Assembly (NCBI RefSeq): GCF_047496725.1
Contig: NC_132974.1
Location: 7,492,001 to 7,556,000 of the forward strand
Direction: 5' to 3'
Source of the DNA: Anoplolepis gracilipes
Lineage: Eukaryota > Arthropoda > Insecta > Hymenoptera > Formicidae
DNA: 64,000 bases
Below are positions 27,201 through 40,100 of this stretch, in pieces. Both the position numbers and the translations under genes were made by a program. Position 1 is the first letter of the stretch; every line of letters starts with the position of its first letter. The notes beneath the pieces were generated by a model. The model worked only from the letters and a program-made list of their open reading frames with translations. It ran no database searches and was not told where the DNA came from.

Positions 27201-30200
27201 AAAAAGAAGATATATTGTTAAATCAAACATATTAATAAATCACAAATAGAATGTTTTCTCTGAATGTGTACAGATATATTATTTTATTATTTACATTTTG
27301 TATAAAGATTATATATATACTGCGTAAAATAAAAAATATTTAAATTAAATTTTATTTATTATATAGTAATTATTAAATAACGGATAAATTGTATTAAGTT
27401 ATAATAGAAAAAAAAGATTACACGATGAAAGATTATTCAAGTGTGATAAATGATATATAATAATAAGTTATTATACGTATGACAAGTTTGTCAGTCAGTT
27501 TATGTTCACTGTTATCCACATCACAAATCAGCAAACACCGTAAATCAAGTTTATATGTGACAGAGACAAATTGTACTTTGAAAATATGACTTGATGCGTA
27601 GATGTGATGAAAAGATTTCTTTCGAACACAATAAATGTCGGGGATATTATTTATCGGAAATATCTACAGTTTTTATAAAACACTTGTAAAGATAGCAAAA
27701 TGTAATAGGTACAGAAAAAATTTAATTAATAAAAAACAATTATAATAATTAATAAAAACATTTATAATAATTAATAAAAAACTATTATGAATATATAGAC
27801 ATATCGTATAATGTTATTATATTGTTTTTGGGCATAAAACGTTCTTTTTTTTAATTGTACAATTTTTTACTTTAATGCAATTAATTTTATAATTAGAGAT
27901 AATACATATCTAAATTTTCATTTAAAGCCGAATTTACTGTTAATTACTGTTTTGATACTTTACTTTTTAAATATCTAATGTATCAGATTTTGTTAATAAA
28001 AAATATTTTATTCTGTTACTTATTGATGTTTTAATCAGATAGATGTGATTAAATTGTAAACTTAAAATCAAAATTATATACATTATTTTTCATATTTAAA
28101 TTTAAATTTAGGTTCCATATTTAAATTAAATTTAAAGTTTAATTATTATATGTATATGAATATTATATTAATCCTTCTTTTTAAATGGAAAATAAAACCA
28201 TTTTTCCATAAAAAATTTAGAATGAGATAGATTGCAAGATTATTTTTTATTCCTTATTTAAAAGATCTGATACATTAACATTCAGGAACACATTATAGAA
28301 TTGCAATCTCACAAGAAAATGTCTTTACATATTTTAAATATGTAATTAGGAATGTATAATATTACACATACATATAAAATAAATAAATTTAAATAATATA
28401 AAGCATAATGATTTATAATCTTATTTAATTAACTAAGAATATTTCTCCATAAATTAACTCCAATTTATTGATTTTTAATAATCAATAATCTTTATAAAAA
28501 ATATAGTATAAATATATATTCCTAGTATTACAGAAACATTCTCTAATTTTGTGTCTCACTTTTCTTATCTTGTCGTACATTATAGTATTCTTTATGAGAA
28601 AAAAATATGAGTTCTTCTTAACTTTTTAAATTTATGACTTATAAAGTTTTTAGCATGTTAATATATCTTACGAAAAAGATAAATATTTCTGGAAAATTGT
28701 CAACCTTTTCATATATTCTTTTCTTAATAGGCGTACCATGTACTATAGATATTTTATATATTACTAATTTTATATGTTTACTAATATCTATGCACCAAGG
28801 TATTGTCGGTATAGATACGGTAAACGTAATAACGACTTTCTTTGAGCCACAAAATGACTACTCATATTCTAAGTAAACGATGTAACATGATATTAAAAAT
28901 TTAGCACATAATACTTCGCATAGTAATACAATTATATATGGATTTTATATAAATATCATGATACTTGACACTTTCTGTATTTTAATTTAAAGAAAATATT
29001 GTTAACATGTGTTCACTATAAAATTAACAGTGTAATGATGTGGCAAAATAACTTTTTATGAAAAACATCTTTTTATGAAAATAAATTATTTAGAAGTAAA
29101 ATTATATTAATTAAAAATATAAATTAATATATTAATTTGATAATAAAAATTAATACATTAATTAAAAATAATTGTTTAAAATAAACTTATCAGATTAAAC
29201 AAATTAAATATTTTCTATAGAGTATCTTATTAATGGGAGAAAACTTTTATTTTTTATAGTACAATATCTATTTAATTTGCCCCAGTTTTTAATCTGCTAT
29301 TTTTTTTATTAAATTATTATCATAGCATTATAAGTTCTTCAAGTAAAATAACAGAGATATCAAGTACAGATATTTTTATAAATATCTAAGCGAATGGATT
29401 TCTTGCACGACAACAAGTATTTAGAATTTTAATATCAGTGAAAAACTATGTAGAACGTTTGTGCTCGGAATTTTAAATGTAACCACTTAAATGGCGCAGA
29501 AGTCACGGTAACAATTTTGTGGAAAGTTTGTAATTTGCAAAGAGAAAATAAATATTAAAAAGTTAGAAGCGGAAAAGGATTAGAGCGTTATTTGGATTAT
29601 GATAAAATATTATGATAAAATATTACGATAAAATATTATGATAAAAATTTTCTCTATAAATTTATTCTTTTTTTCACTTCTTGTTGCAGCTCATCGACGA
29701 ATGCGTACCGTCACTAATTATTTCTTGGTGAATCTCTCCGTGGCGGATCTTATGATGTCATTGCTCAACTGCGCCTTCAACTTTATCTTCCTCTTAAACT
29801 CTAATTGGCCTTTTGGAGTAGTATATTGCACTATCAACAACTTCGTAGCACACGTGACTGTCACTTCCAGTGTTTTCACTCTCGTTGTAATTTCATTTGA
29901 CAGGTAAGATTTTATCAGAAAACTTACATATCTCTTCTCGTATTATATTATTTCTGATAGGAATCATCTGATAATATTAATACAATTTCACATAGAAAAT
30001 CTCTAAGGAAACTATTTATTTGTTTTAATTATTTTATTTTCAAGGACAAATAATTTACTTTATTTAAGAGTCTGTTTAAAGTCATCTTTGTAATTGAATA
30101 ATATTGGTAATATTAAAAATCATTATTAATTAAATATTTTTTTGCGATAATCTTTAAAGCAAATATAAAAAAATATTTAGTCATCAAAAAGTAAGATTTA

Positions 30201-33200
30201 ATTATATTTATATTCGTTAAAAATTAAACAAAATTATTTACAATTGTTTTATCTTTTTTTATAATAATATTGTTTGTTACAAATCTTCGATCGGAATGCA
30301 ATTAAAGATTTACATGTACAAAAATATGTGCACATGTGTACTCATATACTTATTTTATTTAAATTATACCTCCAATTTTCCGAAAATGGAGCATATCTGT
30401 TCACACATTACAATTGTAATGTGCCTAATTTCTCTTTCCTTTATCGATTTATTTAGTATAAAATAAGACAATCGTTTTTCCGTCAACATACACGGCTTTA
30501 CACTTAATCCTGAAATACGTCGAGAAAATAGAGACATACGAACACTTCCATAGATTCTTTTTAATGGTGACACACAGTGGAAAAGCTACTATTACGTTCA
30601 ATTCGCTGTTAGCCACGAAGGAAATACTCAAATCACGATTGGGATATCGCGATTTGATTTTGATGTCATTGGTATTCAATAGATATTCAGCGTAGTCTCT
30701 GGCAGAGATAGTCAAATGTACTGGATCGCACTATTTCACATATTTGTTCAGGAAGCGAATAAAGTGTTCCATAAATGTACGATAATACGTTCAGGTAAAT
30801 TAACCTATTTTTCCTTTATATCGTTCTACTTTTATTAGTATCCATTGTGTAAACTCTCTCTTTAGAAACATGTATAACACTTTATTTTATTGATATATTT
30901 TAAATACATTGTTACACATTTGTAATTAATCTTACATAAATAAAATTGGTGTTTTATAACAAAAAAATATTTTTTTTTAATTTATAATTTTTAAAATTAT
31001 TTATTAATTATATTTTATTGGTATATGCAACAGTAAAGTTATAAAAAATATAAAATAATGCCAAATAAAAATGTCATAATTATGTTAAGAATAACTTTTT
31101 GTTTTAAATAAAATTTTCTTTAAATTATAGAAATGAGTAAAATATGCAAACAAGTTACGTTAAACGTGAGAAATTCAATGACACAAGAATATTACTTTAT
31201 ATGTATTTTACATTTAAATTCTATCTCTTTAATATTTAAATTATTTTTCACAACAATATTTTACAATGTTTTTTTGCGTAGCAAAAAAGATTTAACGCTC
31301 TTCTTCATATCTGTAATCTTTAGTCAGAGTTTCATAAATATCCTTATCGTTTCGATTAACGTACTTCATACTAGTTTTTCAATACATATTTCACTTTTTA
31401 TGATATTGTTCTCGCATATCAGAAGACTGAATCCTAAAGTCTTTTGGAAACGCGTTTACATGCATGGTTATAAATTTTCTGAAGTTTTAAAGTCGTTAAA
31501 CCAAGATATTGATTTATACTGAGGAAATCTTAATTGGACAATAACATTGATATTCAATATCTCAACAACTTATAACAATGATATCTGTTTACAATAATAT
31601 TGACATCTAATCTGTTTTTCATTGATTAATGTTTTCTTCATTATAGACTCCATTAATGATTAATTACATTTAATACATATTTAATAATTATTTATAATAA
31701 TATCTGAAATATTTCAAGAGCGCACCTCTACGTAGTATACTCTTCTACGCGCTAAGCTATTATTGCTTTTGAGAGATACGAGTTGTATAATAATATTATT
31801 TATATATATAGTACGATATTTTAATTTTATATATTATATTATATTTTTATATTATATTTTTATTTATTTTATATATTACATTTTTATATTATATTATATT
31901 ATTAATATTTTTTATAACCTTTTTTAATATCAAAACAAATATTTAAAAAATCGAGAGAATTATCAATATAAAATTTAAAAATTATCATAACACTTATAAA
32001 TTGCATCTTTCTTAAACATTTCATGTCCATTTTGAGGCCAATATTATGCGTTCTAATCACACGAAAAAATATTGAATGTATTTTAAACATACAGATCTAT
32101 TATAAAACTTTTTGGAGTTAATTTAATTTATTATAAATACACATATGTGTATTACATTCTCAATAACGAGACATTTGAGAATTGCATGTATCATGTATTC
32201 AGTCAAGTTAGAAATGTACATTTCTAGATACACGATACGTATCTAGACAACAGTACTTAGTATTATTAATCAATGTTTGTGATAACTCTATGCGACAGAT
32301 AGCGTTTACTTCCAATGCAATTGAATTAATTAACATCTCTCGGGAAAATGCTCATTGATAAAAATTCTCTATCAGTGAAATAATATTTATCCATCATAAA
32401 AATAAGATAAAAATTATAAGTACGAAAGATTTTTCTTTCTCTTATTTTTTTTATACTATTGATAAACATGCTACAGTGATATTTATTTGGCTTAAAATAT
32501 AAAATTAAAAAAAAAAATACTCTTTTTAATATAAATTATAATATATAACTTTTTATATATATAAATATATAAATTATGCATTATGTAATATATTTTTATC
32601 GTAGTAAAATATAAGATACGTAATATTATATATTAGTATTTGTAATTTAAGGAAACATTTTCCATAAAAAAGTATATTTTATTTAATATTATATAGAAAT
32701 ATTCATACACAACGCACATCACACATTTAAAAAATTGGAAACTGATTTATATTAAAAAATGTTATATTTAATTTTTGTTAATTAAGCAGCTGCCAATAAA
32801 TTAAAACAAAGCATTTATAAAAAAAAAATTACATTTAATGGTTTAATTATTATATAAAAATTTATTATTACATTTAATTTATATACAATATCACAAGAAT
32901 AAAATAAAATATAGGAAATATACAATAAATTTTCTTTTTTTTGAAAACCAAAAGTTACATGATTCTCATGCATGAAAATTGTAGAGAGAAAATAGAATGC
33001 AAAATGTTTCGGTCATTCCATTACTCTTGACACTATCGATGCAGTAAGTTTGAATATTGTAAATTGCTATTTGATACGTTCTCACGATGACTTTAATTTA
33101 AAGAAGAAAAAGATGTATTAGTTTTTATTATTAATCTTATTTTAATTTGTTATATTAATGATAGTTTATTTATTATTTATTTAGGCATAATCTGTTTGCT

Positions 33201-34153
33201 TTTTTAAAATCTCAGTAATACAGAAAACAGTTAAATAATTAATTGTGAAAAAAAATAATTTCTTTTTGTTATGCAAAAATTTTGAAATTTTAAAAATTAA
33301 TTAATTTTACTTCTCAAAAGATTAAGCATATAAGCCTGTCATGCGTAAACATTATCTTTTATCTTTTATTTATGGAAAAAAAATTTAATCTTTTTTTACG
33401 CAGCATATGAAATTAAACGCACAATATAAATTAAATGAAAAATAAATTAAAAAAAGCTTTACTAATAAAACAAAAAATAATACGACAGATTAGAAAACGT
33501 ATCCAGATGTTATACTGTCAGGAATGCTTTAACATACAAATTTCTGCACATATCAGAATACACATGCATTTTACATTTACGTATATGCAAAATATATAAA
33601 TGTGCTGATAGGTGCATAAATTCGTGTGTTAAGGCTTTCCTAACGCCGAGTGTACATACATGCATATATTTATTTTGTGTAAATAAATATACGAAAATTT
33701 GATAGTAGTTTCAAGTAGATACTATAAAACGAAACTATAAAAAGTACTATAAAATAGGTACTATAAAAAACGAAAACGATTGAAATAATTACATTTTTCT
33801 AATAAGAAAATATATAACCGAGTAACAGCTTGAAAGAAAATATTTCAAGATGTCTTAGTAAGAATTCTTAATTTACATAGTAGGTAAAATTCTTTAAACA
33901 TAGTAACAAGTTTTTTTATAATAAATATTTAATAAAGTTTTTTAAATAATTTTAATTTTCAATAATTATTAGCTTTTTACTAAATATCTTTTCTTATGTA
34001 CATATAGTTTATGTTTGAATTGGGTTATCTCATATAATAATATCATAGAAAGAGAGAAAGAGAGAAAGAAAATAATCCAATTAATAGCGGCTAAATATCA
34101 GGACTTGAACACTACATCTGATTTATAATAAAGTTAAATTATATTTTGTACAA

Positions 34154-34198
<45 letters not shown>

Positions 34199-37100
34199 CT
34201 ATTTTGCGACATAACTTTGGTATTATTTAAATTTTATACACATATTTCTAATATATAATATATAAAACTATTAATAATCTGTAAACAATTTAGCAATAAA
34301 TAACAATATATTTTAAAAATTGTCATATGTTTTTACGAATATATACAATAAAATATATGTATTTAGACTAATTGTAAGAAATATATAAATGTATTTATAA
34401 CAATAATATTTATTATTTATTACTTTATGTATATTATTATAATTTTTTTTTCTTGAGTCCTATATATCATGTACAATTAAAATATATTTGCTTATTTTAT
34501 GAAAAATTTTAATATTTACATACAATTTATTCAATTAATGTTTCATAAATAATTAAAATTTGAATTTTAAATGATATAAATGTTTAGTTTCAATGTAAAC
34601 AGAAAATTAATTTTTATAAATTGTAATAAAGCTTTATTGTTTAACAGGGAATGATTGCATGTGTACATGTTAAATTTTAATGCAATCTGTAATTGTTTAT
34701 TTATGGTAAGACGTAATACGACGTAAAAAGAATTTTAAAATTCTACAGTTAAATTATTTAATGATACATAAATTGCGCGCAATGGAAGTAGAAGTTGGAC
34801 AGAACTTTAAGAATAGAAACGGGCAAGAAAATGGGTATAATGAACGCTAATTGATGAGAAGATCAGGATTGGCGTGAGGTAACTGTTATTAAGTTGAGCA
34901 GTAACTCAGGTCATAGAAAGAATAGAAATATTAGGAAATGCATACTGCATTTGCATTAACTTAAATAAGAAATTATTGTGACTTTAACTTGGTTTTCAAC
35001 TTATTCTTACATATTTAATGTTAAATCTAAATTTTATTAAAATATTAATTAAGTATTAAAAAATATTATTTAAATCATACATCTACAGCATTTAGAAAGA
35101 TAAAATAATAGTTTAAAGTTTAAATTATCTTCTTTCGACATATAGACCAATTAACTCAGTCGACAGATTGTTTTAGATTGCTTGTATTTGGAATAAAATG
35201 ACCTTTAGTAACATAAAGCAAACTTAATTATCGTAGTAAAATCAGATAAGCTTAGTGACATTTTCCTTGCATTAGTAAACAGGTGAAATTAAAATAAATA
35301 TTTAATCAGATAAGAAAACTATGAACCTTGTGCAGATACCTGAATCTATATACGAGTATTACATCACGATGACATAAAAAAGAATAAGTCTGAATCTATA
35401 ATTAGAATAGTAAAATTTAGCTGTATTTTAACACTTGTTAACAAATTTTCAATCAACAATCAATCAATTAATACACAGTTTATTGAAAATAGAAATGATT
35501 TATAGTGATGATTAATCAATGCCAACACTAATAATCCGTTTCCCCCATTGAGTCGTAAGATATTGAGACGGTATGATATTTCATGTTTTATTGCATTTTA
35601 AATTATGTCGTGTTCTCGGAAGATCAATACTTTTTGAGATGAGAATATGTGCATAGTTAATTTTTGTAACAATATATTATAACATAATAAACTTTACTCG
35701 CGATATAAAATACTTTTATTTACTTACAATACGCATTGAATATTAGAAGATTTAAAAATGTCCTACGATATCAGGGCGTTGGATAAAAGTAAATTAAAAA
35801 TAAATCTTCTTAAACGTCTCAAAGCATCAAAGTTCCAATGCATTTCCGTGTTACGATTCCGTTCGCATGCTAATCGCGAAAGGGAAATCAATGTTCGAAT
35901 GATTCTGCATAGCTATGCTTGTCACGTGCGGTTTGTGCGTGTCGGGTCGACCATGCTACCGGAAATTAGATTGGGTATCCCATTTGAACATTTATTAGAT
36001 ACTACTTTGTAACTTTTATAATTTTTTAATGTGTGACACTTGCGTATCTTTCTTATGTTGACTTATAAATAATTAAATAAGAAATAGTTAACTTATAAAT
36101 AACTAAATAAGAAATATTACAAAGTTAACTATATGACTTTTGTAAGAAAAATTACATCAATTACTATAACAGAATAAGGTGACAGTAGAAAATTAATCTT
36201 TTATTTTATATTGTTACTTTGATTAAAAATTCTTCTTAATTCTTAATTAATATTGTTTGACTTTCTACTCTATTCTCCTACGTAGTATTTCTTCTTGTAA
36301 TCTAAAATTAATACTAATGTAACTTTATATAATTAAAAATAAAAATGATAGAAATTAACCTTTTCACGTGTCATTTTATTATAAAATACTATTAATTTGA
36401 AACGTTATACAATAATCAGCCAAACTAATTTGATTTATTATACTGTCAATAAATATAAATATAAAATGTAACAAAAAAATGTATTATTAAACAAAATGCA
36501 AATTCCGATATTTTAATGTTGCTATGTACGAATAAATAATATTTTCAATTTTTCAATGCTCTTCAAATTCAGAAATTTAAAGTGTGTACGTCAGTATTAC
36601 TAGCTAGTAAGCTTTAAAGCGTGTATAATATATAATGTATAAGTGGTTGCCTGTGAATGACATACACATATTGTTCGCATAATTTGTCAATTTAGTCTCT
36701 AAATAAGTAAAGCATGTTTATTTAATATTAAACATAAATTATATATTAAATAATAACATTAATAATTAACTGACTAAGCTTCTATAAAGTAAAAATTTCA
36801 ATAAAATATTGAAATCAGATAATATAATAGCTAAGAGAGATTAATTTGTTTTTGAGATACATGTATGTTCAGATTACGTGTCTGCATATGTGCTCACGTA
36901 TATTAATATTTCTACCACGATAAATAACTTAATATGCTTTCAAAGACGCAAAACGTTGGTGTAGTCGTGTGTAAACTTGTTTCAAAATGATAATTCTTAC
37001 CACGCACGTAGAATGCTATATGCTTTTGCGATGTAAAATGTTGTTATGGTTTCGACGACACTTTTGAAATAACTCGCGATAGTAGTTCTTTATACCTACG

Positions 37101-40100
37101 AATATCCGAAAAATTCGCGCGGAAAACAATAAAGCCATTTTTGTCTACGTCGTTTATTGTTCCAGCGTACAATGACGGAGTGACAGTTACATTTCTATGC
37201 GATTAAAAGATAAGGGTCACAGGAGATATAGAAATATATTTTTGAATAATAAGAAAATATATAAAAATAAAATAAGAGGGAATAAAAAAAAGAAACTTAA
37301 TATTAAAAAGAAATGAGTTGATGAGAACTATGAAAATAACGTAAAATAACAGGATAATAAATAAAATAAATAAAAAAATAAATTATTTTCAAAAAAATTT
37401 TTTAATTATTCAGATAAATTGTTTTTTTTCGGATTAGCTTCAGTATGAGATATATACTAAAAATTGTATACAATCTTGAAACAATCTTAATTACTTTGAC
37501 AGAAATAAACATAGTAACTTCTTTATCAGTTCCAGCCACTAGAAATAAAACTACATAGACGCAACATTGCAAAAATGCCATCATGTGTATGTAAAATTTC
37601 AAATAAACGGGATAGAGATGCAAAAGAGATGAAAAGCATAACCATTAAAAACATCCTAATAATTGTTAAAGAATTGTTTAATCATAAAACCTAGATAATT
37701 AATGAAATTTTTATAATTAATTATTTGCACTCTGTTTTCTGTTCTTGACTCTCATCAGCTAGTTTTCTTTTTATTTTTATATTAAAATATATGTTTTTTT
37801 AATTAAAATGTACTTAATCATATTATATTAATTATAGTTTGTATTGATTGTAGTATTAGATATTGACAATATTCACTGAAGTTTTATTAAAGTAAACTTT
37901 TTGTTATAAATTCATCAATAAATAAATAAATTTTTTTCATTTATATTATTATTTTGTAAATAAAAAAATAAAATAATAATTATATTATTTTTTATGAAAA
38001 CTAAAACTTAATTAAACTAAACTAAATTTTATTAAAAATCAATTTCATTAATATTATTTGTAAATCGCAGTATTCATACACAGACAATTATTTATCAAAT
38101 ATATTATAAATCCATATTAGTTATACTAATTAAGAAAATGAATTTGTTTGATTTTATCTTTATTAAATATATTTTATTATTGACTACATAATATTTTCAT
38201 TAATACTTGTCACAGTTGTCAATTAATAATAAAATGTTATTTGGAGTAAAATACAAAATCTCATCAAACATGACAAACTGTTAATACATTTCAAAGGATG
38301 AAGTTCTAATTATTAGTATGCATGTATAGAATTAATAGACGAAATGTGCAATTAATTCGATACGTAAATGTGATGATGAGTATGAGACATTCTGCTTTTA
38401 AGCATGCACTTGCTAATATTCTCCATTATTTATTTTAAATTATTGTGAAATCTTTGTAAATTTAATCTTTTTGTCATATCTATATCTATATATAAATATA
38501 CATCACCGATATTGCCTGGATCATATTTATGCGAGAGTTCTATTGTAAGTTCTAGCTTTTCTCGATCTTGCAGAGAAAAATGTAAAGTGTAAAAGTAATT
38601 GTCAAGTTAAGTTTTTCTCTGGAAATTTACTGTATGCTTTATTATATAGTGAGTTGATGGGATTCGTATTTCAAACGTAAAATGTTATTTTCTCGTTAAA
38701 ACTAAATTGGCGAAAACTGAATAAAACTACCATGTGAAACATGTAATTAAATACATGAAGTTTTGTCACGAACAATTTATCGTCAAAGTATTTTCTTTCA
38801 TTTCTTCTCTTTTTTTTAGCATTTAATTAATCAATAAAACATGCTACACTTAAGCCATGTTCAATAACATTATCATCGTTGTTGAAGAATAATAAAATTT
38901 AATAAAAAACCTTATAAAACTTAATAGCATATATATTTTATTTTGCTACGTATAAATTTAAATAATATATTTGATTTTGCTATGCAAATAATTTATAAAA
39001 TGTAAATTTTATGGTTAAATTACGCATTTTCAAAATTTATTAAGAATTATTCATTAATATTTTTTGGTTTATTACATTTGTCTGTTATTACAATAAGATC
39101 TATACACTATAGATCGCATATTATTAATCATAAAATACATGTATTCGCTTATTACGTATTATTATATAGTATTATATACATAATAATTATATTATTATAT
39201 AGTATTATATACATAATAATGTATAGCGATAAATTGGAAGTTACGCTTTATGTAATATAATGCTACTATGTATGTTCAATATGTAAGAAATATTTGTATC
39301 TAAATTACAATTTGCATCAGCAATTTACACTTTCACTACATGCAATTGTAGCATGAAATTACGACAATTTGTACGATTTCATATTGTATTACATGTAAAA
39401 CAGCTATTATGCAAAGTACATGGTATATAGTTACGTATAAGCTATAATACTATATAATAGGTATAAAGCTATTATGTATACATTGTATGTATAATGAAAA
39501 ATTTTGAAAAAATATACATTGAAACGGAAATGTGTTCTTCAAAGAATATATTCTATTGATATGATCTGTTATATTGTAAGAATGATATGTGAAGTGTGAA
39601 AAACATGAAGGCGTAGAATTGGAAAAATGTACGACAAAATTTTTTATAATTTGTGAGTAAATATTAAAAGAAATAATATTAAAACAATAAAAGGTATCGT
39701 AGTAGAATTGTATTTGTAAAATAGCAAAAAAAAAAATAATTTACTTAATAAATAATATATTCCAAATTTTTTCTTAAATAGTATTTGACAGTAATAAATA
39801 AAAATATTTACGGTTCTCATGAAACAAAACTCTAAAATAAAAAAAACTTTGTTAAGCAAGAGATGATAACGGATTAACAGTCATTTTCGGTAATTCGCAA
39901 GAATCTGAAGAAGAATATCAAGTAACTATGTGTCGTTTGTTGCAGGTACATGGCTATTATGCACCCTCTTAAACATCATATGTCTCGCAAGAGAACGGTG
40001 ATTACTTTAATTTTAATCTGGAGCATTTCATCTGCACTAGCAATTCCGTGCCTTTTATATTCTACAACGTCATCACGCAGGTAAGTTAAATTAATAATTA

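Larger units (their letters stand above)
29904..39945. other. TkR86C: Intron 2
   Basis: Ten kilobases of AT-rich DNA. Noted contents are a somewhat GC-richer minus-strand open patch at 30449-30740, an unusually long open frame at 31133-31522, a hairpin at 32223-32247, a long imperfect hairpin at 33516-33645, an AT microsatellite at 34156-34197, and an open frame at 35758-36012. There are also tandem duplications at 36060-36118 (about 31-bp unit) and 39147-39220 (about 37-bp unit), and the left arm of the exon 3 inverted repeat. None is a recognisable gene. Confidence 0.65.

Noticed and set aside
28634..28876. 80-codon hydrophobic open frame in intron 1, considered as another receptor exon
   Set aside because: No tachykinin-receptor motif, and exons 1 and 2 already join seamlessly without it.
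31715..31770. GC-richer dyad near AGCGCACC...CGCGCT, considered as a tRNA
   Set aside because: It does not form a cloverleaf with recognisable A and B boxes.
35758..36012. 84-codon open frame in intron 2
   Set aside because: Slightly GC-richer but unrecognised, and not needed for the receptor; exon 2 to exon 3 continuity is complete.
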